From the NCBI GenBank assembly GCA_011390035.1, contig JAABTE010000026.1, forward strand, positions 1 to 15,013: a DNA stretch of 15,013 nucleotides, written 5' to 3'. Each line of letters starts with the position of its first letter. Position 1 is the first letter of the stretch. Shown here in pieces: positions 7,280 through 12,908 of the stretch. The DNA comes from Desulfobacteraceae bacterium. GTDB taxonomy: Bacteria > Desulfobacterota > Desulfobacteria > Desulfobacterales > JAABSP01. The notes beneath the pieces were generated by a model. That model did no database searches. It had not been told where the DNA came from and worked only from the letters and a program-made list of their open reading frames with translations. The translations under genes and the position numbers were made by a program.

Positions 7280-7483
7280 TTACGGGGGGCTGGATGAGCA
7301 GGCGGGGCAGAGCGGCAGCGCCTTTTCGCCCTGGGTCTCAAAGTCCCAGCTTTTCTCCCGCATGGCGTCCATTGCCGCGATGGGCGCGTCTCCCTCGCTC
7401 TGGCCCCCGGCGCCGCAGCGGTGGCAGATAAAATCGAACCCCCAGATGCGATCGTTGAATCGGATGTACTCGTTTTCAATCAT
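7280..7483 (-). CDS. Small zinc-ribbon-like protein, function unknown
   Basis: This 67-residue protein has two CxxC pairs, C20-H-R-C23 and C59-P-A-C62, as in small zinc-ribbon proteins. The part between them contains 'AAMDAMREKSWDF'. The frame stays open upstream for another 155 codons, but that part lies antisense to the lipase gene and is not protein-like, so I start at ATG 7481-7483. AAAGG (plus 7489-7493), 5 nt upstream, supports this. Its ATG overlaps by 4 nt (ATGA) the stop of a 21-codon ORF. It is convergent with the PBP1A gene with no clear terminator between them. Function is unknown; DNA, RNA or metal binding are all possible. Confidence 0.65.
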   Translation of the reverse strand: MIENEYIRFNDRIWGFDFICHRCGAGGQSEGDAPIAAMDAMREKSWDFETQGEKALPLCPACSSSPP

Positions 7484-7545
7484 AATGGCCTTTCTTTCCA
7501 GCGCGTTATTTCTGCGTCCCCAATGGGTTTGATCATCTGGCTCAT
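7480..7545 (-). CDS. 21-codon ORF overlapping the zinc-ribbon gene
   Basis: On the minus strand AAGGAG (plus 7551-7556), then TCGGG, then ATG (7543-7545) open a 21-codon frame. It begins MSQMIKPIGDAE and ends RWKERPL, and its TGA shares the ATGA with the start of the zinc-ribbon gene. The Shine-Dalgarno is stronger than that of the downstream gene, and the overlap is the classic arrangement for translational coupling. It may be a leader peptide. Alternatively, the two frames may be one longer gene broken by a single-base shift, since the peptide reads like a plausible N-terminus. No sequence family is recognised. Confidence 0.5.
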   Translation of the reverse strand: MSQMIKPIGDAEITRWKERPL

Positions 7546-7623
7546 CCCGACTCCTTCTTGTAGCGATCTGTGGTCTCTTTTTAAACCATATCACAGCCGA
7601 TGCGGAAGAATCCAGTTGTGTCG

Positions 7624-7673
7624 GTGGCGCCGGAATGATATCCATTAAAAAGTGGACGCCCCAATGGCGCCAC
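7624..7673 (+). repeat. 8-bp inverted repeat in the lipase leader
   Basis: GTGGCGCC (7624-7631) is the exact reverse complement of GGCGCCAC (7666-7673), with a 34-nt AT-richer spacer. It ends one base before the first in-frame ATG (7675) and 4 nt before the AAAGGA that probably serves the start at 7696. Confidence 0.45.
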
Positions 7674-7695
7674 GATGAAAGGACCTGACGAAAAA

Positions 7696-8499
7696 ATGAC
7701 GCGCCTGTCCATCTGCATCTGCATCTGCATGGGCTGCGTCTGCATGGGCTGCATCTGCGCGGGCCTGCTGACAATGGCTCCCGGCCCAGCCATAGCGGCG
7801 GTTTCGCAAAGAGTGGAATCGACCTCGGAGCCTGCCCCCGCGGTGGTCCTCCTGCACGGCCTGGGCCGATCCGCAGGCTCCATGGAGAAAATGGCCGAAG
7901 CATTGTCCGAGGCCGGCTTCCGCGCCCGCAACATCGATTATCCGGCAACGGAAAAGCCGGTGGCCGACCTCGCCCAATATGTGGACGAGCGCATGGGCGA
8001 CCTGGTGGGGGAAAAACGGCCGCCGCTTCATTTTGTCACCCACAGCCTGGGCGGCATCGTGGTCCGATACCTGCTCAAGGGCCGGGATGTCCCCAACCTG
8101 GGCCGCGTGGTCATGCTGGCCCCGCCCAACCAGGGCAGCGAGGTGGCCGAACACCTGCGGAGCTGGGATCTTTACCGGTGGATCAACGGCCCGGCCGGCC
8201 AGCAGCTTGGCACAGGTCCGGACAGCCTTCCCAGGCGGCTGGGCCAGGTGGATTTTCCCCTGGGGGTGATCGCCGGCAATGATCCGCTGTTTACGGACTG
8301 GGCCTTTTCCGCCTGGCTGCCGGAGCCCCACGACGGAAAGGTGTCGGTGGCCTCGACAAAGGTGGCGGGCATGAAGGATTTTCTGGTGGTTCCCCACGGC
8401 CATACGTTTATCATGAGCGAGCCGGACGTGATCCGGCAGACGATCCATTTCTTAAAATACGGGTGCTTTGAGCAGGGACAAAATCCCTTCTTAAACTAA
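7696..8499 (+). CDS. Exported alpha/beta-hydrolase lipase or esterase
   Basis: This is a serine hydrolase of the alpha/beta fold, probably acting on lipid or ester substrates in the periplasm or outside the cell. In the numbering from ATG 7675 (274 residues), 'VVLLHGLGRS' (57-66) carries the oxyanion-hole motif and 'THSLGG' gives nucleophile S124. 'PHDGKVSV' gives the probable acid D220 and 'HGHTFIM' the probable base H243; this C-terminal block is typical of the COG1075-like lipases. I prefer ATG 7696 (267 residues) because AAAGGA (7678-7683) lies 12 nt upstream, whereas 7675 has no Shine-Dalgarno. The signal peptide is odd: 'ICICICMGCVCMGCICAG' has seven cysteines, encoded by short tandem repeats. 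Cleavage near 'AIA' (about residue 41) is likely. No consensus lipobox is visible. Confidence 0.85.
   Translation: MTRLSICICICMGCVCMGCICAGLLTMAPGPAIAAVSQRVESTSEPAPAVVLLHGLGRSAGSMEKMAEALSEAGFRARNIDYPATEKPVADLAQYVDERMGDLVGEKRPPLHFVTHSLGGIVVRYLLKGRDVPNLGRVVMLAPPNQGSEVAEHLRSWDLYRWINGPAGQQLGTGPDSLPRRLGQVDFPLGVIAGNDPLFTDWAFSAWLPEPHDGKVSVASTKVAGMKDFLVVPHGHTFIMSEPDVIRQTIHFLKYGCFEQGQNPFLN
7711..7755 (+). repeat. Tandem repeats encoding the lipase signal peptide
   Basis: Three copies of ATCTGC (7711-7728) overlap two copies of a 15-bp unit TGCATGGGCTGCRTC (7726-7740 and 7741-7755). All unit lengths are multiples of three, so gain or loss of units keeps the reading frame. They encode the IC/MGC repeats of the hydrophobic core. 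Confidence 0.85.
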
Positions 8500-8520
8500 A
8501 TCCTTGTGGTTTCGCCCCGC

Positions 8521-8549
8521 TTTACAGACCCGCCCCCAATGGCTATCTT
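8521..8549 (+). promoter_or_regulatory. Sigma-70-like promoter for the cyclophilin gene
   Basis: TTTACA (8521-8526) and TATCTT (8544-8549) are separated by exactly 17 bp. The start would be near 8556, about 96 nt before the ATG at 8652. This suggests the cyclophilin has its own promoter rather than depending on the lipase transcript. Confidence 0.55.
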
Positions 8550-8651
8550 TAAATTTTTCAGCCGCTCGCGCCCCGTTGAAGCGCCCGGCGCGGCAGGCCC
8601 AAAATCACATGGCGCAGGACCCATCCCGCCGAAATCGAAAGGAAACGCAAA

Positions 8652-9164
8652 ATGGTCAAACTGGAAACCAGCATGGGCGATATCCTCGTGGAGCTTTACG
8701 AGAAGAAGGCGCCCAAGAGCGTCGCCAACTTTCTGGCCTATGTGGAGGACCGGCATTACGACGACACCATCTTTCACCGGGTGATAGACGGTTTCATGAT
8801 CCAGGGCGGTGGCTTCACCCCCGGCATGAACCAGAAGCCCACAAAGGCCGCCATCCGCAACGAGGCGGACAACGGCCTGAAGAACGAGACCCACACCCTG
8901 GCCATGGCCAGAACCCCCGATCCCCACAGCGCCACCGCCCAGTTCTTCATCAATGTGGCGGACAACGGCTTTCTAAACCACACCGCCAAGACCCCCAACG
9001 GATGGGGCTACGCCGTCTTCGGCAAGGTGGTGGAGGGAACCGACGTGGTGGACAAGATCGGGAAGGCGCGCACCGGCAACAAGGCCGGCCAGGCCGATGT
9101 GCCCGTGGAGCCAATCGTGATCAAGAGGGCCACGGTGCTGCCGGACGCTGGATCACCGGAGTGA
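8652..9164 (+). CDS. ppiB: Cyclophilin-type peptidyl-prolyl cis-trans isomerase
   Basis: This 170-residue single-domain cyclophilin catalyses cis-trans isomerisation of prolyl bonds. The core motif 'FHRVIDGFMIQGGGF' (41-55) holds the catalytic Arg (R43), F48, M49 and Q51. It is followed by 'NGLKNETHTLAMART', 'SATAQFFINVADNGFL' and 'WGYAVFGKVVEGTDVVDKI'. Length and motifs match E. coli PpiB closely. No signal peptide is visible, so it is probably cytoplasmic. The position equivalent to human CypA Trp121 appears to be Phe (F107), a feature of bacterial forms weakly sensitive to cyclosporin. AAAGGA (8638-8643), 8 nt upstream, supports the start. Confidence 0.95.
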   Translation: MVKLETSMGDILVELYEKKAPKSVANFLAYVEDRHYDDTIFHRVIDGFMIQGGGFTPGMNQKPTKAAIRNEADNGLKNETHTLAMARTPDPHSATAQFFINVADNGFLNHTAKTPNGWGYAVFGKVVEGTDVVDKIGKARTGNKAGQADVPVEPIVIKRATVLPDAGSPE

Positions 9165-9207
9165 CGGATCGGAACGATTGACCGTCCCGGACCGGGCATG
9201 ATGATTT

Positions 9208-9612
9208 TTAAATAAAGCCGGGCTCTTCTGTTTCCTCACCCGCCCGGCTCAACTCCGAGGGCAAAGCGGACGGCCGGAACATGAAGAAGGCCAGGCGCCA
9301 GCAGGCCAGGATCTCCGGGTGATCCGGCGGGTGGGGGCAGGGATCGAAGTCGGGGCATTCGGCGCAGAAATCTTCCGGCGCTCTTGGATTGAAGGCGTGT
9401 TGGTTAAGGCAATTCAGATATCGGCCGCAGTCGTGCCGGCGCTGCACGGGACGGCATGCGGCCGCTTGGCGTGCGTCTTGCGGGTGAGCGGCGTCGTCCA
9501 TCCGGAGGTTACCGGGCCGGAGGTTACCGGGCCGGGGGGTTCCTGGCCGGGGGGCGCCGGGCATGGCGTCCGGATGCTCGCTATCCAGGCTTGCGATGCT
9601 TGAGCGCATCAT
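9208..9612 (-). CDS. Cys-rich hypothetical protein with pentapeptide repeats
   Basis: The frame is open to an ATG at 9693, but AAAGAGGA (plus 9621-9628) lies 8 nt before the ATG at 9610-9612. I choose that start (134 residues). The N-terminal part has four PGxxR pentapeptides (about 18-37). The middle has cysteines at 53, 62, 68, 83, 86, 92 and 104, with a pattern C-x5-C-x14-C-x2-C-x5-C from residue 62 ('CGRYLNCLNQHAF...FCAECPDFDPC'). This suggests a small metal or Fe-S site. It resembles short 'CxxYxxCL...C..C' proteins I recall from Deltaproteobacteria, but I cannot name a family. It is convergent with the cyclophilin gene. Confidence 0.6.
   Translation of the reverse strand: MMRSSIASLDSEHPDAMPGAPRPGTPRPGNLRPGNLRMDDAAHPQDARQAAACRPVQRRHDCGRYLNCLNQHAFNPRAPEDFCAECPDFDPCPHPPDHPEILACWRLAFFMFRPSALPSELSRAGEETEEPGFI
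9502..9561 (-). repeat. Four 15-bp tandem repeats within the Cys-rich gene
   Basis: On the plus strand, CCGGAGGTTACCGGG occurs exactly twice (9502-9516 and 9517-9531). Two diverged copies follow (9532-9546 and 9547-9561). In the minus-strand protein they read PGAPR, PGTPR, PGNLR, PGNLR. The two identical copies suggest a recent duplication. Confidence 0.85.
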
Positions 9613-9781
9613 TTTCTTATTCCTCTTTTTCGCTCCCATCGCCTTCACCAGCGAATCGAATGTTATCAATTTCCCAAAACTCCGATCCGACACGCGGGCA
9701 ACCGTTGCGCGGGCCTTTGGAAATGCGGGAGGTTATCGCGGCAATGGGAGCGGAAGCGGTTAGGGTTCGGAATCGCAAGAT

Positions 9782-9814
9782 AAAAAAAGGCTGTTTTATG
9801 CAAACAGCCTTTTT
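9782..9814 (-). terminator. Intrinsic terminator downstream of tRNA-Glu
   Basis: A perfect 13-bp stem (9784-9796 with 9802-9814) encloses a 5-nt loop. Read on the minus strand, the core AGGCTGTTT pairs with AAACAGCCT and ends in seven Ts (9782-9788). The stem is nearly symmetrical and has five Ts on the plus strand too, so it may work in both directions. It begins 12 nt after the tRNA 3' end. Confidence 0.9.
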
Positions 9815-9825
9815 ATGATGACGGG

Positions 9826-9901
9826 TGGTGATCCCAAGGGGAATCGAACCCCTGTTTCCGGCGTGAGAGGCCGGCGTCCTAGACCGCTAGACGATGGGAC
9901 C
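9826..9901 (-). tRNA. tRNA-Glu, anticodon CTC
   Basis: The 76-nt minus-strand gene folds into a full cloverleaf. The acceptor GGTCCCA pairs with TGGGATC (with one G-U), then comes discriminator A and an encoded CCA (plus 9826-9828). The anticodon stem CCGGC/GCCGG flanks the 7-nt loop CTCTCAC, which gives anticodon CTC (plus 9865-9867) reading GAG. The T arm AGGGG-TTCGATT-CCCCT is canonical. A strong promoter and a terminator flank it, so it is probably a monocistronic unit. Confidence 0.97.
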
Positions 9902-9924
9902 AGCGCTTCATTTAACAAGCACGG

Positions 9925-9953
9925 ATGCTACACTTTTTGCCGTCGCTTGTCAA
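9925..9953 (-). promoter_or_regulatory. Strong promoter for tRNA-Glu
   Basis: On the minus strand a perfect TTGACA (plus 9948-9953) and TAGCAT (plus 9925-9930) are 17 bp apart. Transcription would begin near 9918, about 17 nt before the mature 5' end. The -35 lies only 3 nt after the stop codon of the upstream membrane protein gene. Confidence 0.85.
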
Positions 9954-9956
9954 ACA

Positions 9957-10196
9957 TTAATTTTGATCCGCCGAAGTTTTTTCCATGGCCGCCCCCGGCT
10001 GGATCACCTTTCCCATATGAAAGCCGATGGCGAAATAGAGCAGGCACCCGATGAAGGGCGCCAGGGCGATGACGGCCCAGACGCCCTTTTTGGCCATGGA
10101 GCCGAAGTCCTTCCGGGCTATGTCCAGGATGGCAAGGGCGGTGAGGATGAAAAAGAACAGCCCCAGGCCGACAAAGAATTTGACCGTGAACGTCAT
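9957..10196 (-). CDS. Small PLDc_N-like membrane protein
   Basis: This 79-residue protein has two hydrophobic segments (about 6-25 and 38-58). Its pattern 'LAILDIARKD...WAVIALAPFIGCLLYFAIG' matches the PLDc_N-type two-helix domain found at the N-terminus of cardiolipin synthases and as free-standing proteins of unknown role. No phospholipase D catalytic part is present. Its ATG overlaps by 4 nt the TGA of the upstream lytic transglycosylase gene, and its own Shine-Dalgarno is weak, so translation is probably coupled. The tRNA-Glu promoter follows directly, with no terminator between. Confidence 0.75.
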   Translation of the reverse strand: MTFTVKFFVGLGLFFFILTALAILDIARKDFGSMAKKGVWAVIALAPFIGCLLYFAIGFHMGKVIQPGAAMEKTSADQN

Positions 10197-11167
10197 GAGC
10201 CTTGTCTCAGCAATTCAACGATCTTCAGGATCGTGTTTACATAATAGCTGCTGTGGTTATATTGATAGACGGCCTTGTAGGCCCGATCCCTCGGGATGCC
10301 GGGATACCATCCGTGATGGCTCAGGTAGCTGGCGATGCTCATGATGGCGTCCGAATGGTTGAACAGGTCGATGCGGCCGTCTCCCGAGCCGTCCGCCGCC
10401 AGCTTTTCGATGTTGCTGGGCATGAACTGGCAGATGCCCATGGCGCCGGCGTAAGAGCCATTGATGGCGGGGATGTCCAGCCCCTCGGCCATGGCGTATT
10501 TCAGAAACGCCTTAAGCTCGCCGTAGGCCCAGGTGGATTTTTTCCGGGCCTTGGCCTCGAAATCGGCGCGGCTCAGGTGGGTGGTTTCGGACACATGATT
10601 CCACAACTGCTCGCGGGCGGCCGGATCCGCCAGGGCGGCCATGGTGGACAGGCTGTTGACCACCGGGCGGTTGCCGGTGTAGGTGCCCAGCCGGGTTTCC
10701 ACCAGGGCGATGGCGGCGATCACCTCCCGGTCCACGCCGTATTGGCGCTGGGCCCGAAAGAGGGGCTGCTTGTGGGTTTCCATATAGGCCCTGGTGTTGG
10801 CGATGGGCTGGGCCTCGGTGAACTGGTCGTAATTGAGCTTGCCCTCGGAATGGACAAAGTACATGGAGACGCCCCGCTTGTCGAAGGCTACCCGCTCGTC
10901 GGCATAAATGGAATGGATGGGGTCGGCCTTGAAGCCGTCGCCGATGAGCCATTGGGCCAGGCCCTCGAAAGTGGGATCGGCCGCCCTGGCCGTCGGGGCG
11001 GCCGGAGCTGTCGCCGCGGACAGCATTATCAGCGCCAGGACCAGGACCAGGACCAGGATCAGGACCGTCAGGAAGCGGGGCGTCATCAAAGTGGCCGCCG
11101 CGGTCCTGGGCAATGGCGGCCGGCGGATCGGCAGGGGATCGCGGCGGGCATAAATGATTAATGACAT
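10193..11167 (-). CDS. MltB/Slt35-like lytic murein transglycosylase
   Basis: This 324-residue enzyme of the SLT_2 family cleaves the MurNAc-GlcNAc bond of peptidoglycan with formation of 1,6-anhydro-MurNAc. 'AIALVETRLGTYTGN' carries the catalytic Glu (E157). 'GAMGICQFMPS' (241-251) is the family signature, and 'DGSGDGRIDLFNHSDAI' (259-275) resembles the Ca-binding EF-hand loop of Slt35. 'YNHSSYYVNTIL' closes the domain. A long hydrophobic stretch (about 31-50) preceded by basic residues is a signal peptide or anchor; there is no lipobox, unlike E. coli MltB. GGAG 5 nt before the ATG supports the start at 11167. An internal Met28 start would give a more ordinary signal peptide but has no Shine-Dalgarno. 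Confidence 0.88.
   Translation of the reverse strand: MSLIIYARRDPLPIRRPPLPRTAAATLMTPRFLTVLILVLVLVLALIMLSAATAPAAPTARAADPTFEGLAQWLIGDGFKADPIHSIYADERVAFDKRGVSMYFVHSEGKLNYDQFTEAQPIANTRAYMETHKQPLFRAQRQYGVDREVIAAIALVETRLGTYTGNRPVVNSLSTMAALADPAAREQLWNHVSETTHLSRADFEAKARKKSTWAYGELKAFLKYAMAEGLDIPAINGSYAGAMGICQFMPSNIEKLAADGSGDGRIDLFNHSDAIMSIASYLSHHGWYPGIPRDRAYKAVYQYNHSSYYVNTILKIVELLRQGS
11036..11065 (-). repeat. Hexanucleotide repeats encoding the transglycosylase signal segment
   Basis: Five units of CAGGAC (one is CAGGAT) on the plus strand read as GTCCTG/ATCCTG on the coding strand and encode VLILVLVLVL. The repeat length keeps the frame, so unit gain or loss would change only the length of the hydrophobic core. 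Confidence 0.85.
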
Positions 11168-11227
11168 GCGTGCTCCGGTTTGTTGAAGGGTTCGTTTTAT
11201 GGGTTTTCAATCAGTGTTCTGACCGGC

Positions 11228-11256
11228 TTGCCCGCGCAGGGCGGGCGTGGTATAAC
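11228..11256 (+). promoter_or_regulatory. Sigma-70-like promoter for the radA operon
   Basis: TTGCCC (11228-11233) and TATAAC (11251-11256) are 17 bp apart. The radA leader would be about 230 nt and would include the tandem repeats and hairpins. The first hairpin lies inside the spacer. Confidence 0.45.
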
Positions 11257-11280
11257 CGCCGAATGGCGCATTGGCGGATG

Positions 11281-11325
11281 ATGCATCGCCGAAGGATGCA
11301 CCGCCGAAGAATGCATCGACGGCTA
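11281..11325 (+). repeat. Three 15-bp tandem repeats in the radA leader
   Basis: The units ATGCATCGCCGAAGG, ATGCACCGCCGAAGA and ATGCATCGACGGCTA lie end to end. Copies 1 and 2 differ at two positions; copy 3 is more diverged. Confidence 0.75.
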
Positions 11326-11433
11326 ACGGATGCGGAAATGCGATGTTCCGCGAATTGGGTAAAAGATGGCATGAGAAACAGACATTGTCAAATAATATCG
11401 GGATCGCCCCGGGCTTGGCTCAAGCTTGTCCAG

Positions 11434-11474
11434 CCCCGGAAGCCGGGGAATGAAACCCCGGCCATCCGGATGGC
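11434..11474 (+). promoter_or_regulatory. Mutually exclusive hairpins and palindrome before radA
   Basis: CCCCGG (11434-11439), CCGGGG (11443-11448) and CCCCGG (11456-11461) are three arms in which the middle one can pair with either neighbour. GCCATCCGGATGGC (11461-11474) is a perfect 14-bp palindrome. The block ends 18 nt before the radA ATG. It could be a leader switch. It could also be a dispersed intergenic hairpin element, since its CCAGCCCC...GGGGAATGA form resembles short repeats known in proteobacterial genomes. Confidence 0.5.
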
Positions 11475-11492
11475 GGGCTGCGGTGATGGCCG

Positions 11493-12887
11493 ATGAAAAA
11501 GAGCCCTAAAACCATATTCGCCTGCCAGTCCTGCGGCTACCAGTCCCCCAAGTGGATGGGCCGGTGCCCGGACTGCGGCCAGTGGGACGCCTTTTTGGAG
11601 GGGCGGCCGCCGGCGGGCGGATCGGTCATCGCCGGCGTGCCCGAGGGCCAGCGCAACCGGCCCGTTCCCATCGACGCCGTGGAGATGACCGACGCCGAGC
11701 GGATCGAAACCGGCATTCCCGAGTTCGACCGGGTGCTGGGCGGCGGGCTGGTCACCGGCTCGCTGGTGCTCATAGGCGGCGATCCGGGCATCGGCAAATC
11801 CACGCTGATGCTCCAGGCGCTGCACCGGATGGCTCAGGCCGGCCATCGGGTGCTGTATGTCTCCGGCGAGGAATCGGTGCGCCAGATCCGGCTGCGGAGC
11901 CGGCGGCTGAACACCGGATCGCCCAACCTGCTGGTGGTTTCTGAGGTGGAGCTGGCCGCCATCATCGACATGGTGGCCGCGGAAGCCCCGGCCGCGCTGG
12001 TGATCGATTCGATCCAGACCCTTTATAACAGCGAGCTGACCTCGGCGCCGGGCAGCGTAAGCCAGGTGCGCGAGTCGGCCATGCGGCTGATGCTCATGGC
12101 CAAGGGCAGCGGCATTCCCACCTTTCTGGTGGGCCACGTCACCAAGGAAGGAGCCATAGCCGGCCCCCGCCTGCTGGAGCACATGGTGGACACGGTGCTT
12201 TATTTCGAGGGCGACAAGAGCCATGTCTTCCGCATCCTCCGGGCGGTGAAGAACCGGTTCGGCTCCACCAACGAGATCGGCGTCTTCGAGATGAAGGATG
12301 GGGGCCTTGCCGAGGTGCCCAACCCCTCGGCGGTGTTTTTGTCCGAGCGGGCGGCCGATTCCCCCGGCTCCATCGTCACCGCCAGCATGGAGGGCTCCCG
12401 GCCCATCCTGGTGGAGCTTCAGGCACTGACCTCCGGCAGCCACCTGGGCACCCCTCGCCGCACCATTTTAGGGCTGGACGCCAACCGGGTGGCCCTTCTG
12501 GTGGCGGTGATGGAAAGGTCGGTGGGCATCCACCTGACGGGCCATGACATCTTCATGAATGTGGCCGGCGGCGTGAAGGTGGAAGAGCCGGCGGTGGACC
12601 TTGGCATCGTTGCGGCCATCGCCTCGAGCTTTCTGGACCGGCCCGTGCCCGAGGGCGCAGTCGCCCTCGGCGAGGTGGGGCTTACCGGCGAGATCCGGGC
12701 CATCAGCCACGCGGACATTCGCCTTTCGGAGATCGAAAAGATGGGCTTTACCCGATGCGTCCTGCCCGCCGGCAACGCCCGGCGCATGACCCATTCCGGC
12801 GCCATCCGCGTCACCGGCGTCCGCACCCTGGCCGAGGCGGTGGACGCCCTGTTCCGGAACCCGGCCCGCCCCCATGCAACCTCTTGA
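11493..12887 (+). CDS. radA: DNA repair protein RadA (Sms)
   Basis: This 464-residue protein is a full-length RadA, a RecA-related ATPase that drives branch migration during homologous recombination and repair. It has an N-terminal zinc finger (C11-x2-C14...C25-x2-C28), a Walker A 'GGDPGIGKST' (95-104) and a Walker B-like 'ALVIDSIQT' (D172). The RadA-specific 'KNRFG' motif (253-257) follows. The C-terminal Lon-like domain includes 'VAGGVKVEEPAVDLGI' and 'LGEVGLTGEIR'. The start ATG has only a modest GGTGA upstream (6 nt spacing). The next gene, rlmE, begins 21 nt after its stop, so they are probably co-transcribed. Confidence 0.97.
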   Translation: MKKSPKTIFACQSCGYQSPKWMGRCPDCGQWDAFLEGRPPAGGSVIAGVPEGQRNRPVPIDAVEMTDAERIETGIPEFDRVLGGGLVTGSLVLIGGDPGIGKSTLMLQALHRMAQAGHRVLYVSGEESVRQIRLRSRRLNTGSPNLLVVSEVELAAIIDMVAAEAPAALVIDSIQTLYNSELTSAPGSVSQVRESAMRLMLMAKGSGIPTFLVGHVTKEGAIAGPRLLEHMVDTVLYFEGDKSHVFRILRAVKNRFGSTNEIGVFEMKDGGLAEVPNPSAVFLSERAADSPGSIVTASMEGSRPILVELQALTSGSHLGTPRRTILGLDANRVALLVAVMERSVGIHLTGHDIFMNVAGGVKVEEPAVDLGIVAAIASSFLDRPVPEGAVALGEVGLTGEIRAISHADIRLSEIEKMGFTRCVLPAGNARRMTHSGAIRVTGVRTLAEAVDALFRNPARPHATS

Positions 12888-12908
12888 CTTTGGAATAAAG
12901 ATAAGGTT

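Larger units (their letters stand above)
11168..11492. other. Repeat-rich 325-nt gap between transglycosylase and radA
   Basis: I see no convincing gene here. The gap holds a plus-strand promoter candidate (11228-11256), a GC hairpin GCCCGC-N5-GCGGGC (11230-11246) and a bulged hairpin CCGCC-G-AATG...CATT-GGCGG (11256-11277). Three 15-bp tandem repeats (11281-11325) and alternative CCCCGG/CCGGGG hairpins with a 14-bp palindrome (11434-11474) follow. An Arg/Met/His-rich frame crosses the repeats but looks like translated repeat, not a protein. Confidence 0.6.

Noticed and set aside
8539..8784. Frame starting MAIFKFFSRSR before the cyclophilin
   Set aside because: There is no Shine-Dalgarno, it runs out of frame into ppiB, and the part after about residue 40 is a plain shadow. 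The promoter -10 region overlaps its start.
9826..9901. tRNA-Glu as an integration site for a mobile element
   Set aside because: No integrase gene and no repeated copy of the tRNA 3' end is visible; flanking genes look chromosomal.
11281..11325. CRISPR array
   Set aside because: Three contiguous 15-bp units have no spacers and no cas genes are present. The other arrays in the window are also spacerless tandem repeats.
11388..12443. Long open frame of 351 codons on the minus strand
   Set aside because: It lies antisense to radA, which has all family motifs. The translation is His/Gly/Ala-rich with no motif, as expected for an antisense frame in GC-rich coding DNA.
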